64,000 bases of DNA from Tetrahymena elliotti 4EA (Eukaryota; Ciliophora; Oligohymenophorea; Hymenostomatida; Tetrahymenidae). The stretch spans positions 1,439,666 through 1,503,665 of the forward strand of contig JH720296.1 in assembly GCA_000231825.2 (NCBI GenBank), in the 5' to 3' direction. Made by a program: the position numbers and the translations under genes. Positions 1 through 14,100 of the stretch are shown piece after piece (the stretch's first letter is position 1; each line of letters starts with the position of its first letter). The notes under the pieces were generated by a model. It was not told where the DNA came from, did not search any database, and worked only from the letters and a program-made list of their open reading frames with translations.

Positions 1-1
1 A

Positions 2-690
2 ATAATACTTGTGGATGTTTTAGAAATGTTATATGAGTAGGTATATCCATCATTTGGATTAGTCAATAACACATAAACATATCTATATATAAAAAAATAG
101 CTGATTACATGAATTTTATCAATAAATTATTCATTACAACTATTAAGCGTTTCCCAATAATTGCTTATCAATGAATATTTGTTAAGTAGACAACTAAGTT
201 AGATATGCTTTTTTAAAAATAAAATCATATATTTAATGTTTATATTAATTTTAAATCTACAATTTAGATCAAAACTTAAGCCTGCTTAAAGTAAATCATT
301 GAAATTTTTAGGAAGCTAGTTTTAGTTTGTTGTGAATCCCAAAATTATATTCCTTCCTATAGTCTAAATATCTAATTATAGAGTTACTACTAGATATTAT
401 TACTCGCTGCTTAACACTATAGTCTAAGCTAATATGGACTGTTGGAAAATTAATATTCAACTCAGAATAAAATGTAATTTATTATGAAAAAATGTACTTA
501 AAAGCTTGATTATTAAGCATAGACTTACTCAACAATTAGAAAAACTGTAAAAATTCTTAAATAATTCTAACATATTTATTTTGCTATATTCATTAATTCC
601 TAAATCAATATTAATCTTACACTTTAAATAATTTCTTAATAATTAAATTACAATATTAATAATTAATTAATAATTGCAAATTTTTAATGA
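2..690 (+). CDS. possible 3' end of an unidentified gene (partial, spliced)
   Basis: I do not recognise this. On the + strand two stretches read like protein under the ciliate code: codons from base 2 to about 100, and a frame open from about 316 to a TGA at 688-690. The second encodes roughly 80 plausible residues (starting around LVLVCCESQNY) and then decays into low-complexity sequence. They are in different contexts and would need an intron of about 200 bp, with possible donor GTATATCC near 41 and possible acceptors near 309-326. GC is higher here than in the DNA downstream, which fits coding. The opposite strand is also partly open, so even the strand is not certain. The gene would begin left of the window. 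Confidence 0.33.
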
Positions 691-2784
691 TCCATCTCCT
701 TATTTAAAAAAGCTCGCAAACAGCTAATAATAATTAATAATAATTTTGACTATATAAATTATTAATTGCCTCTTTTACATGTAATTACTTGTAAAGTAAT
801 ACTGAGATTGCCTTTTCATTAAAAATAGAAATACTATTTTTTTTTACCACAATTTCTAATCCTAATACTTCTTTATGAATTTTTTATTTGTTTTCTTTTT
901 TAATATCATAATTTTCAAAATTATTAAAAAAATTCATAATAATAATAAAGTAAATCTGCTTTAAAAAGGTAAAAAAAGCAACACATAATCGTTTTCGATA
1001 ATAATAAATAAAAAAGAGTTTAAAATAAATTTTAATAAAACAATAAAAGTTTCTTCTTGATTTTTTTGATTAGATTAATTCCAATCATTTATTTTTCAAT
1101 TAAAATGAAAAAAATAATTAATTTCTAAACATTAAATTAAATCTAACGAATTGTAAGATTATTTTATTTATTATCTAAAAAGTGTATTTTTTCTTTTTTA
1201 AATCTATCTAAATTTTTATCTTTTATCAATTAAATAATAAATTTTTTTTATTCAGAGAGTCTTTATTTAGTAATTGTAATAAAAATTAAAGATCAGCTGT
1301 TTTCCTTCTTTTTTTTCTTGAATTCATAAATGTTAAAAAGTTTTAACAATTTTTTATATTTATGAAAGAATTTTTTCGAAAAATAAGTGCTCTTAGTTGA
1401 AAGAATATAAGGTTTAAAAATTCAATGTTTATTTTTTTTTTGAAAAAGGATTTATTAATATTAATTACTAAACCCCAAAAAATCTATTGCAGCAAATCTT
1501 TTATCAAAAAAATTAATTTGTAATAAGATTTAAATAGCATAAAATCAGTAACAAAAGTATAAATTTATTAAATTTACTTTTGTGTTGAGAAAACTTGTAT
1601 TAATTTTTGAGAAGTATTCTTTATCAACTAAAATTTTTTGTAGAACTTGATATATTTCAATTTTCATTCTTTAAACTTTCACTTTTAAATCCTTCAAAAT
1701 AGTGTTTTATTTTGTTTTTTTTAAATAAAAAAATCTTTCTTCTAAGAAGTTTTAAGTGGTGTATTTTTGACATATTAAATTTTTATAAAAAGTACTTTTT
1801 CTTCTTTTTCATTAAAAAATGAGTTCTAATTTTAGTTTTATTTTGGATTGTTGTTTATTTATTTTATATATTATCTTAATTAAAATTTTTAATGAAAGAA
1901 ACATTGCTAGTATTTATAATTATTTCAAAGTAAAGAATAGCTGAAAAAAATTTTCTTTTTTACTGTGAATTTCTGAATAAAGAGTACATAAATCTTTAAA
2001 TAACAAATAATTAAAAATTTTAATTTGATTATTGAAAAATCCTTATTATTAAAAAAAACATTTTTTTTTAGAAATTGTTAATAATTTAGTAATTCGTTTT
2101 TGGATTCAAAAAACTGTTTATAACAATGTCAAACTATTTAATTATTTTGTAAAATATTAAGAAAATTTTTTTCTTTAGATAATCAAATGAAAACATACAT
2201 TCTTAATTTTTAAGGGTAATTATATCTTAAATAGATTAAAACTAACGAAAATTTTATTTTAATGATAAAATAAATCAAAAATAAAATCAGCAAGTAGAGA
2301 TTGAATATCCAAATATTTAAGCTTTTTTTTATTTTTATGTTCTTAATAAAAAAATATTTTGATAAAGATACTTGAATGGTTTTTGATATATAATTTCATT
2401 GTATTTATTTATTTGAAGAATATTTTATTACAAGTAACAAATTGAAGATAGTTTTTTCTATTCTTTGAGTAAATTTTTGATTGTTAAATGTTAACAATTA
2501 TAATTGATGATAATAATAATAATATTAAAATATCAAAAAAGATAGAAAGATAGATATAATTCTGGGTTATTAATATTTTTAAATTTTGTCATAGAGCATA
2601 AAAATAGATTTATTTTTGAATCCACTATCTATATAAGCATATTAATACTCTAAAAGGTTTATATTTTTATTGAGAACAACAGGAAAAGATTAGATTAGGA
2701 TTGAATAATACAAAATAATAAAGAAAAAACCATTTTTAATAGTAAATTAACTATCTATCTATAGTAAAAGAAACCCAAATAAAA
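691..2784. other. intergenic, extremely AT-rich
   Basis: About 2.1 kb upstream of the K+ channel gene. It is dominated by A/T homopolymers and short ATA/AAT runs (for example near 2507-2525). I see no convincing reading frame, RNA gene or structured repeat. It should contain the promoter of the channel gene, but ciliate core promoters have no motif I can point to. Confidence 0.6.
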
Positions 2785-5700
2785 ATGAATTAAGATACGC
2801 AATTCGTTAAAAAAATAACAGATTTAAGGGAAGGAGAACATGTGAGAGGATAGATGTTTGAAATCAAATAAAGGTCTTTTAAAAAAATGGAAAGCGGAGA
2901 GGAGTTAATAATTAATTTTGAGAGTTTTCATAATTCGATTCATAAAAATAATGATGCTGCTACAGAAACTCATAATGATAAAGGAGAAATAGTTTTTGAT
3001 ATGAATACTTTTAGAAAAAACTTTGAAGAGGATTTACATTCAAGAGACTATTCTCCTATTACAAAGATAAAAGGATCACCTAACAAATCTTTATTTTAAT
3101 AAGATGCCATTTCTTAAGAATTAAAAGAATTTAAAATAAAAAAAAGTATTGAATTATAAAGCAGTTAGTAAAGTCCATCTAGTTCTAAATAAAGTGATTA
3201 AATTGAAAGTTCATCAGATAAAAAATCTGATTAAGGAAATACAAACAATAAGCCATCTTCACCAATATTTGCCTAAAATGAAGCCCTTATGATAAATTTC
3301 GGTTCAGATGAATAAAATTAATCCAGGAAGATAGAAAAAATGATAGAGCCAATAAAATAAAATCGTAAATTAAAGAATTAAAACAGTACTCCTGTTGTTA
3401 GAGGACTCACACAAAAGAAGAAACCTTTAGATGAAATATGGAGAAAAAAAGGCCTAAATATTTTGTTCTATATTAAAAAGTATATAATGCTTCTTAAGAA
3501 TATCTCTTCTCATAATAACTTTAGGTCTCTCAGCAAAAGTCAATTCGACATAATTAATGATAAAGCTAATTACTACAGTTTTTACAAATATAACAATTAT
3601 TTAGTAAATGCTAAAACATCTTACATAGAAAAAATAGCATTTATGGGAAGACAAAGAATTAAATTTTTGAATTCAAAATTAGTTTAGATTATTTACAATT
3701 ATTTTCTTACGAATTTGATTATTATCAACCCTGAGTCTGTTTTCAAACTAGTCTGGGATGGCATAGTACTCTTTTTACTTGTTATAAATATTTTTTATAT
3801 CCCACTTAAGATTGCGTTCCAAGACAGTGGTGGAATATGTAAGATTTAAAATTTACTAAAAAATATTTAATTAATTTGTTCAAAACTTAATCTTTTTATC
3901 AAAAATTTAGCACCACTTCATAAAAAAATAAATTTTAAGTGGAAATATTTGCAATTAATAATAGCACAGAACTCGTTCGTTACTATTCATAAAATAAGAT
4001 TTATGATTGAATTAATATTTCAAAAATTTTAAACAAGGATTATTTTTTAATTAGTGATAGTAACTCAAGCTTTACCCACAAAATTAAATTTATAATTTGT
4101 AGTCTTTAATTTTGGTATTTTTTTGATGCTCAAAATAAATTTTAAGGGAAATATTGATAATCATTAATATTGTAATTAAAAATTATAAACCACAAAATCT
4201 TAATAATAATTATCAAGTTTAATAATTTAAATTTTCAAAAGCTAATTAAAAAAAATTAAGACAAAATTATTAAAATTGACAAATCATAATTCACCAATTT
4301 TTTTCATTTTTTTATTAAACTTTTTTTCATTTAAAAATTAGAATGGCCTTATTTATTGACTGTGTTTTTAAATGATGTTCCTGGATGGATATTTCTTGTA
4401 GATATGATTCTTAATTTTTTTACAGCCTTCTATAAAAAAGGTGTCATTATCATGGAGTTTAAAACAATAGCTAAATATTATTTTAAAAACTAGTTCTTCT
4501 TTGATTTATTTGTGTTCTTACCTTTTATTTTTTCAAAATATTTTGATATAAAATATCTAGATGCTATTTTAATATTGCGCTTTAACAAGATTCTTAAAAT
4601 AGTGAACAATTATTTTGACCTTCTCAACTTAAAAAGTGATTAGGCAGCTATTTTTGATTTAATGAAGCTAATATTTTTTATATTGTTTATTGCTCATTTT
4701 TGTGGATGTGCATTCTATCTTGTGTCATATATAGAAATATAATATGGAGACTACTCGAATTGGCTAACTCGTTTTTTGAAAATTACAGACCCAAATTCTT
4801 CTGATTGGTTTCCTTGCTATATAGCTTCCTTTTACTGGGCTGTTATAACTATGATTACAGTTGGATATGGTGATATTACTCCAACAACAACTGTTGAAAG
4901 AATGTTTGTTATTTTAATTTGTCTTGTTGGATGTGGTGTTTTTGCTTACAGTGTTAACTCAATTGGCTCTATAATTAGTGCAATAACATAAAAGGCTACT
5001 AATTTCAGATAAAAAATGTCTCTCTTAACAATACATATGAAAAAAAGAGGACTTAATACTGAATTATAAATGAAAGTGAAGAAATATTTTGAATATTTAA
5101 ATGATGAAAAGTTAGAAGATAACTAAGAAGGTGAAAATATGCTTAAAGATCTTGCTAGTTCTCTTAAGCATGAAATAGCTGTTGATATTTATGGCAAGAT
5201 TTTAAATTAAAAGAAAATATTTTTCTTAAATTTTACTTAGCCATTTTTAATGGATTTAGCACCAAAGTTAAAAGAAAAAAGATTAGGCCCTGAAGAAATA
5301 ATTTATAATGAAGGAGAAAACTAACCAAGAATATATTTTGTTATGAAAGGGAGTGTAAATCTATTTATTAATGTAAAGAAATCTATCCACTAGCCTTACA
5401 CAGTTTTGAAAAATGTTTCAAAAAATGGAGTTTTTGGAGAATTGGGATTTTTTTCAGGAATGACTTCTAATCATGGAGCCATAACGACAAATGTAGTTTC
5501 TTTAGTTTATATCAATATAGAAGATTTTTTGGAGGTAATCAAACATCATCCAATAGATCATGAAAAATATAAATTTTTGTAAGATAATTATATTTTATAC
5601 AGCAGATCAAGAGGTTTAGGTAAAATTCATAAAAATCATAAAATTAAATAATTAACTATTAATAAAATTATTATCAAATTTTAGGTAGTTAGTGTTAAGG

Positions 5701-7043
5701 CTGTGGAAAATTCACTCATTAAATTGATCATTGTCCATTATTAAACTATGTTCCAAATAAGGATTAGATCATTTAGAAGCATAAAAAGTCAGATGATTAA
5801 GTTAGAATCTCAGGATATAAAAGAAAAAGGGATAAATCCTCATCTCCATGGATAAGTTCTGATGGTCTAAAACAAGCAGTGCTATAATTAATAGTTGAAA
5901 TTGAAGAAATCAAAGATATTGAAGATTTATACCATAGACTAGAAGAAATGGAAAATGCAGAAGATGATTATAATGATGGTAATAGTAGTGACCACTCAGA
6001 TTAAAAATCTTAAAAAAGCCCAGATTTCTTTCTGAATGTCAAAGAACAAAAAAGTATTACTCAGAAATCAGAAGAAAAAGTTGAAGTAGAAATGATTAAC
6101 AAAATAATTAGAAAAGGAAGAAGATAGTAAGCTTTAATTTTAAAATCCTGCTATTCTAAAATGTTTTTTTATTAAGGTAAACCTATAGAAGAAATTACAA
6201 TTAAACAATTTAACATAAAGCAAGCTTTACAATATAAGGAGATAATCAAAGAAAAACGACAATATTAAAGAAGCAAAGTGATGTTTTAGAAGATTCTTTG
6301 CATTTAAATTAAGAAGATTAATAATAGATCAGTAATAGTGTTTCATCTTATAAAGATATTAGAGCATAGATTAAAAGAGCTACTTTTATTAAAAAAATGT
6401 CAACTAGAAAAACTGGAGGTACAAATAATAATACTTTGATAGATGAAGACAATTTAGGACTTTTACCTGAAGGAGATAGTAGGAAAAAATCATTAAGGAA
6501 AGGGGCAGGAAAAACTTTTTAAAATTCAGTTATGAATAATGCAATCTAAAAATAATAAAACACTGCTGAGTTAGAAGAATAAAAGATATAGTATGAAATG
6601 AATTTAAGGGTTTTTTCTAAAATATTAGATTTAGATATCCCTAAAGAATATAAAAAATACTATCCCTTAAATAATAAAAGTAATGTCATAGAAGTCTATA
6701 ATAAGATATTAAAAACTATTTCAAAGTAGGATTCCTCTCAATAACCAAATAAAATTGATAATCGGAAAAATTTTGAAGAAATATATAAAAATATCAAAAA
6801 CAATAAAAGAAATTCAATTTTAGCAATTACTAGCAAAAACTTCTCAAGTATAAGCTAATACGTCACACCAAAATCATCTAGTAATAGAATGTAAAAAAAT
6901 ATTTTTATTTCTTAATATTTATTAAATACTTTTTTTAAAGTTTAAAGAAGTAAGCAGCATTCAGCAATTTTAGTTAAAACATTATGGCTAATAATGGAAA
7001 TACTAATCCCTCTAAGTTTAAAAGTAATTATGAAGATAAATGA
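2785..7043 (+). CDS. six-TM K+ channel with CNBD and CCHC knuckle (channel 1)
   Basis: Predicted voltage-gated/CNG-type potassium channel of 1198 aa. Five exons: 2785-3838, 4342-5619, 5685-6176, 6221-6890, 6941-7043; all phases close and the stop is TGA 7041-7043. The short intron 6177-6220 is the least certain. After an acidic, Gln-rich N-terminus come S1 (about 3730-3800), S2-S6 in exon 2, and a canonical pore filter TVGYGD at 4857-4874. A C-linker and a CNBD-like fold follow; this copy keeps an FGE-type motif (GVFGELGFFSG, about 5430). Immediately after is a CCHC knuckle CX2CX4HX4C (5693-5734) in a CGK...HCP context. The tail is long, polar and low complexity, with a KKYYP..N motif shared with the other channels. 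K+ selectivity follows from the filter; cyclic-nucleotide gating is only inference. Its introns differ from the other three copies, so it is the most diverged paralogue. Confidence 0.9.
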
Positions 7044-7674
7044 AGTAATGAGAGTAGTATAAGCAGATTTTAAATTTTAATGTATCTAATTAACAATTTA
7101 TTATTATTGAATTTATTTTTTCTCTTTAAGTATTTTGTCTATTTCGAAATCTAGTAAATGTTATTTTCAAAATTAAATAACTTTTTTCAAGAAATAAATC
7201 AGTCTAATTAAAGAAAATAAAATTTAAGTGGTTAGTTTACCTATTTAAGATAATTATCCATTTTTATTTAGAATTTTTTCAACCAAATTTGAATTTGTTT
7301 AAATTAAAATTATTTAAAAATTCATTAAGAAGAATAGTTATTCTTTTTGAGAATTTGGATTCAACAATTTTGGTAATATTTTTTAAACATTCTAAATCTA
7401 ATTAAATTTATTTTTATTTTTCAATTTAAAAATTCTAACATAGAATAAAGTAAAGTAAGTAGTGCGTTTTGCAGAAACCTGAAATATACCTATTTAAGTA
7501 GGATTTCTAAGAAGGTGGAAAATTCTTTTTTTGGCTAATTATCATGTAAACTATAACAATGATATTTGAATTTTATTTAAAGAAATTGTCTTATTTTTAA
7601 ATAAGTCAAATTTGATAAGTATTTAAAATATATTATATGAATTTATAGAATTGATTTTAGATGATATTTATTTT
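7044..7674. other. convergent intergenic region
   Basis: About 630 bp between the 3' ends of channel 1 (+) and the pseudokinase/WD40 gene (-). It holds AT-rich sequence and a few short repeats of attttt type; nothing I can call. Both 3' UTRs and poly(A) sites must lie here. Confidence 0.6.
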
Positions 7675-10478
7675 TCATACAGAATCTTCATTAGAAATAT
7701 TTTGGATATTTGGTTTATCGACAGATAAAGGAGATGTCATTTTTTATGATTCTTTTACTTAGTGACTATGAGTGTTTGAATCTTTTTCTTATTAGCTTTG
7801 AGAAAATTACCATATAGTAATTGTACTATCTATACCACTAGTAACAATACTATTATTTAAATAGGTTGCATTTAAAATGCTGTCTTTATGAGCTTTTTCT
7901 ACTCTTTGTTTTAATTATTTTGTAGATAACTTATACATATTTATTTTTTAATCAGAACCAACTGAAATTAATAGGTCTTTTCCTTCAATATAAATTACAC
8001 TATTAACTTAGCCATTATGATCTGAGAACATGTATTCTTATTAACCATTTCTATTCCATAACCTAACTGTACCATCACCACTACAGCTAACAAGTTGATT
8101 ATACTTTTTTATGTATGTCAAATTCTAAACCCATGAGTTGTGTCCTTAAAGTTAGAAAATTTTCTTAAAAGTAGCAAAAAATAAAACAAAATACCTTAAA
8201 TATCTAATAACATTGTGCCTTTTCTAATATCCCAAATCATAATAGAGCAATCATCTGAACCTGAAGCAATTGTATTTTCATCAATAGCACAAACAGTTAA
8301 AATGGCGAAATGATGCTACTTTAATGTTTTTTCACACTTGCCCGTGCTCCATCTCCATACTTTAATTGTACTGTCATAGCTTCCACTAACAATAATTTCA
8401 TTTGAAGTTTTACATATAGAGCTAATTGTATCAGTATGTCCTTTAAATTTATTATTCTTAATATATTTTTTTATACAAAGAAATTACCTTTAAGTGTTTT
8501 TATGCATGCACCATCAGAAATATTCCATATCTTAATTGAAGCATTTTCTCCTGAACTTCCAGATGCAATAACTTTACTTGTAAGAAGTAAACATAGAGAA
8601 TGAATTGAGTTACTATGCCCAATAAGTACTTAAATACATTCCTTTTTAGGATCATCCATATTCCAAATTCTAATTGATGAATCGTCGCCTCCAGTTGCTA
8701 CTAAGTATTCATTGATTGCTAAAACTGAATAAATACCGACTACTTCTCCATCAATAATAGATTAGTATTTATTCAAATATTAATTTTCTTTAGGTTTTCC
8801 ATAGTCTATTATTTTATGATTGGTACTACCAATACCATAAGGATTATAAAAATCTTAGTCTTTAATTCTTCTAACCTTAATCTTAAAATTTAAAAATTAT
8901 TTTAGATCCTTCCATAAAATAAATATATTCTTTACTATTGAAGTTCCACCAGATTTAAAATTATCATATTAAGAAGAATCATTTCGCTTTGTTTTGAAAG
9001 TTTCATCATTTTATTTATACATATTATATGAAATAGATAAATCCTTATCTAAGACACTTTCTACTTATGTTTTTTTTTCTATATCTAATCCTTTGCTCTT
9101 ATCTGAGATATTGTTTGAACTAAACCCATCATTGATATTAGGTTCAAATTATTTTTAATCTTTTAAAAAAATTTAAATAATTTTAATCTTTAAAAATAAT
9201 TTTACATGAAGAAATTTCATCTCCATCAGAAAATGTAGGGGCTTCTATGCTTTCAAATTCTTACTTTATCGTACTAAATTATTGATTTATGTATTAAATG
9301 TCTCCATTTGATTCCTATAATATGGTTTGTATTTCTTCAAGTGCATTTTTAAATGCTTCTTAATAAGATTTTGTTTATGAGACAAAAAGCATTTAGCTAG
9401 ACTTTAACTAGCCTATTATTTATTTATGCTTAAGAAAAAGTATTGGATTTTTACACATTGAATATAGATCTGCATATCCTATTCTATCTGATAAATTGTA
9501 ATGCAAACACTGCTCTAGGATTAAAATTAATCCATTTTTTTTACCTTTTACAATCAGTTTTTCTAAATTATCTTTTATAATTTCATCATTAGGTCCCTCT
9601 TTCTATACTGAAGGTATAATACCCAATTCTTTTTCCCTTTCTGATTATCCAAGTACTTTTTTTCCTCTAAGTAATTACAAATAAGCTAAAGCTAAAACAT
9701 AAGAATTGCTCTTTTTCATCTACAAAACAAGTGGCTGTTCTGAAGTCTTATTAAATTATATATGATTCACCATCAATATAAGTTAAAATTTACAATAATA
9801 AATATTTTTTGAATAAATTACTTAAGAATGAAGAACGTTTAACATTTCTGGAGACAAAATAATATTTTGAGGCATTTCATTAACATCAAGCTCATTTTTT
9901 TACCCTAAAAAATCAAAAGGAATTATTTTTGCACGTGCTCTATATTAATCACTTTCAATATCGATGTAAATATTCATTGGAAGTAGAATAAAATCTAAGT
10001 TTAAGTTATAACTGCTGTTAAATATTGATTCAACTAAAAATAAAGATTTTGCGATATCCCTAAAAGATGTCTTTGCATGCTTTTCTCCAATGGAAAAATT
10101 GCTTTTAGTTAGCAAGTCCTACAAATTTAATCCAAAATCTTCAAAAAAGATAAATATATAATCAGTTTCCTTAGAAAAGTGATAAAATAACATTTTTAAA
10201 AAATGGTTGTTTTCTGAAAGCACTTCTAATCCATTAAGCATGCTGATAAATGTATCAACTTTCATGAGTTTTCTGTTAAATCTATATTATGTTAGATATT
10301 TTACATTTTAGTTAGGCAGAACTTCTCTTACTTTTTCAATTTATATATCAAGATTTTGTTAAGATTATACAATAACTTTGATGCTTGAAAATTATGTAAT
10401 CGATTTTAAACACTTAGGATGAGATTTAACATTTTGCTAGTTAATTCTTATTTAACTTTTAATTTCGCTTAATATCAT
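7675..10478 (-). CDS. pseudokinase-like domain plus seven WD40 repeats
   Basis: 886 aa from ATG 10478 (an in-frame TGA lies upstream with no other Met between) to TGA 7675-7677. Introns are 9160-9205, 8441-8487 and 8145-8194; phases close. The N-terminal about 330 residues resemble a protein kinase that has lost its signature residues. A hinge-like DYIFIFFEDFG is followed by LPMNIYID where HRDxKPxNI is expected, KIIPFDF where DFG is expected, a recognisable SPEML (APE-like) and a C-lobe ending CLHYNLSDRIG. A short linker then leads to seven WD40 blades (about 8760-7700) with good GH...WD ends, e.g. GHSNSIHSL and GHNSWVQNL. The blade junctions at two introns confirm the splicing. It is probably a scaffold rather than an enzyme. 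An extra intron near 9755-9825 is possible, since that stretch reads poorly. Confidence 0.87.
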
Positions 10479-11189
10479 TTTATAATAGCTTGACTAAAAT
10501 ATCAATAATTCTAGTTTACCAAAAAGAATATAAAAACAGATATAAATTTATATCAAAATAATCAGATCATAAAGATTTAATTATCAACGATAAATGATCA
10601 ATCAACAATACTTAAAGAATCTATCTAACAAATATATTTACAAAAAATTAATTATTATATCGAAGAAGTATATCATATTATTAGTAGTTTTTTCTTTTCA
10701 TTCAAAATACCTTAAAGTATTTAGAGTAATCTAAAATAAATAAAGATAGATACCACAGAATTGGCAAATTTTCAGGCCTTAAATTTGATTTTATAATAAT
10801 ATATAATTTTGTATTATTTTTCTCACATTTGTTTTACTTTCATACTCTTTGAACTTTTTAGGGTAATTGATCTTTTAATCCTTTAATGTTCTTATAATTT
10901 AAAAAACTATCGATAGAACTCTACATTGAATTAAATACATTTAATTAACTTATGCTTTTTCAATTAATAGATATTCATTTCAAAGTTTTTAATGCTTTTT
11001 GTTATTAAAAAGATTATTATGCTTTTTTGATAGATCCAAATTGTTATATGTTATCCTTAATTAAAAACTATTTAATTTGTAAAAGATTGATTGATTTCTA
11101 TTTAAATTATTAGTTTTCATAAATAGTTAGTAGTAATTATAGCACCAAACCATTATTTTTAATTATAAAGCTAGGGATACTAAATCTTA
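10479..11189. other. divergent intergenic region with a weak small ORF
   Basis: About 710 bp between two divergently transcribed genes, so it should carry both promoters. On the minus strand an 80-codon frame runs from ATG 10940 to TGA 10698-10700. Its middle (TLKDQKINYPKKFKEYESK) looks protein-like and it contains a CQFC motif, but the ends are low complexity. It could be a 5' exon or chance. Confidence 0.4.
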
Positions 11190-14100
11190 ATGAAGAAATT
11201 AGCGGAGACTCTAATATTAATTGGATTTATTTGGGTTGTATAAAGCTAACAAATATTTGATGATTAAACTAGTTAGAAATATAATAATTCCCATTAATCA
11301 AATCCTAATTTAGGTCATTTTAAGAAAAGAGTATTTGACAAAAGAAATTTAGCTAATCCACCTTTATCGTATAAAATATAATTTGATTATTCAGGCATTT
11401 CTGGATCTAATATTCTAACAAATGGACTAACTAATGATATCAGCACATACTTATAAAATGTAACTAAAATGAGTTCCTTTTATCTCTCTAAATTGATTTA
11501 TAGTGATTCTACTATTAGTAGTATAGTCACAGCTAATTGCGGAGGTTACACACCATCATCTATTTCAACATTTAATAATGTTAACTTAGTAATTATGGTC
11601 AACTTTACTAACTCAGCAACAAATCCTTTATTGACATCTTCAGGTAAAAATATTTTAAAATATGAAAGCATTAAATATTTTATTCGTTAGCCAATAAATT
11701 AATTAATTAAAAGAATATTGGCTTACAAATTTTTAGGTTTAAACTTTTTATGATTTTAGACTTACATTTAAATTTTTTAATGTTAGAAACTTGCTCTAGG
11801 GACCCTACTACATAAAGACCTACATTAGGACTCTTAACATTCAACATAGCCTAGCTATTATCTTTACCTCTAACAAATAGCTATGATTTCAAATAACATT
11901 TTAAAATTTCAACATAAGAAATCATTCGTATTTTTGGTTTTCGTTTAAATTAGCTTTAGTATTGGATTAATCCCACTTCTACCTCTACTCCTAAAAGCCC
12001 TTATGGAACCACAGGTGTTTAAAATAGTGTTATTTACTCTAGTATTCTTAGAGGATTTACAAACACCTTGTTTTTGTAAACTCCTTTTATTACCAAAACA
12101 GCTCAAGATTATTATAAGTGTAATACTGCACAGGGAATGTAGTTAGAAAATCAAGTAGATCTCACAATTCCTAATGCGAAACTGCATTTTGAAAGAACAA
12201 TACTTTACAATGAAGCATTAACAGCTAATGTACTTGATGGTAACTCTGTTTTTAGTATATTTACAGGAGCTCTGTTAAGGGATATGGGATATTTTAATCT
12301 GATTGATTTTAACTTTTTAGATGATATTATTTTTGGATAAAATGAGGGTTGTAATTTTCTGATCAAAGCTTGCTAACCACCTTCATCGTTTCCTGAGTTT
12401 AATTATAATGGTAATTAATAATGTGATTTCTATGGTTAAGGAATAGGCTCAAATACTGCTGATAGTTTTGTTGACCCTGGATGTGTAATTACTTAGGTCA
12501 ATAGACCTAATTTATGTGAAAATGCTGCTATTGATATTTTATCTAGATAAATTGGAGGATAATCATCAAAGTGTTTTAGTTCTACAGCTGTACCCTATTA
12601 ATAATCTACAACGATTCCTAATTCTAGGTGTCATGAATTTAGATGTTCTTCTGATTTTAAAACTATATTTATAAGGCTCTTACCTTCTTAGCCTTTAATA
12701 CCCATATGCACTTTAAGTACTCAAGGATAAACAGTAAATTTATATGATTTTACATCTAGTTTCCCAGATAAAACAGGTGGATATCTTGCTTGCCCTAATA
12801 ACTATAAAAATTTCTGCTAATTACCATCAGTATGTCCAAATAATTGTAGTATGAATGGATTTTGTATAAGGGTACTTATTACTTTGTATTTTACTTGTAA
12901 CTTAATTTTTTTTTTAATATTCTCTTTTAGAATAACTGTGTTTGCCTGGATCATTTTGCTGGAATTGATTGCTCAAATTAATGCTCAGCATCATAGCCTT
13001 ATTGGGATGGTTCATAATGTGTAGCTATTTGTCCAGTCAACCTATTTGTCAATCCAAACAATGTAAAAATATTTTATGAAACAAGATTTAATGGGGTTTT
13101 TTTTAATTCTAAGGAAAGAAAATTAACAAATTGCCATTTTCTAAAAATTATTTTTTACTATACTAAAAAAATTGAAAATTTCTGATAAAAAAACTAAAAA
13201 TACAAAATTTATTTTTTTACTTAAAGGCTTGTTTATAAACCTGTCCAGAAGGATATTTTATCGACTATAGTTCAAAATCTTGCAAGTAATGCGATTAATC
13301 TTGCAGAACTTGTACCAATTTGAATACTTGCTAAACATGTAATCCTCCTTACTAATTAGATATTTCAGGAACAAATTGTATTTTGACATGTAATAGTGTT
13401 TGCTTAACATGTTTTGGTACTGGTATTAATTAATGCTTTTCATGTATCAATGGTTATTATCTTTAAGGGAATACTTGTTTTTAATGCTAATAGCCTTGTT
13501 AAAATTGCTAAAGTAATACTGCTTGCTCAACTTGTATTAGTAACTACTCATTTGATAGTTCTAATAAAATTTGTAAGCCTAATTGTCATTCTACATGTTT
13601 AACTTGCTCATTACCTTCTGATCCATCTAAGTGCTTAACTTGCTAATCTGATTCATATCTAAATTTAGGATAATGTTTAAAATGCTAAAGTCCATGTACC
13701 ACTTGCTTAGGAACCTCAACAAATTGTACATCATGCATTTCAAATTATGATTTAGTTAATGGCTATTGCTATCCTAAATGTATAAATTTTTGCTCTGTTT
13801 GTTCAAATCCTACATCTTGCAACCAATGTTTTACAGGATACTATTATGACAGTTCAACTGCTACACATTAATGTCTTCCATGTCCTGCTTATTGTGAAAG
13901 TTGTATTAATAGCATTCAGTGCACTGATTGCAAGCATGGCTATCTCTTAGATAGTAGTAATTAATGTACAGCTTTATCTCCTTCCCCAAATCCATTATAT
14001 AATTGCTTAACATCTATATCAAACCCAAATACCTAGTGTTTATCATGCTCTACAGGTTATTTCCTTACTAATTCTATTTGCTAAAAATGTAATTCTAATT

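Noticed and set aside
280..520. Minus-strand open frame opposite the partial 5' gene
   Set aside because: It also reads plausibly (VHISLDYSVKQRVII) but lacks a start, a donor and continuity into 1-200. The + strand gives a frame that ends in a natural stop.
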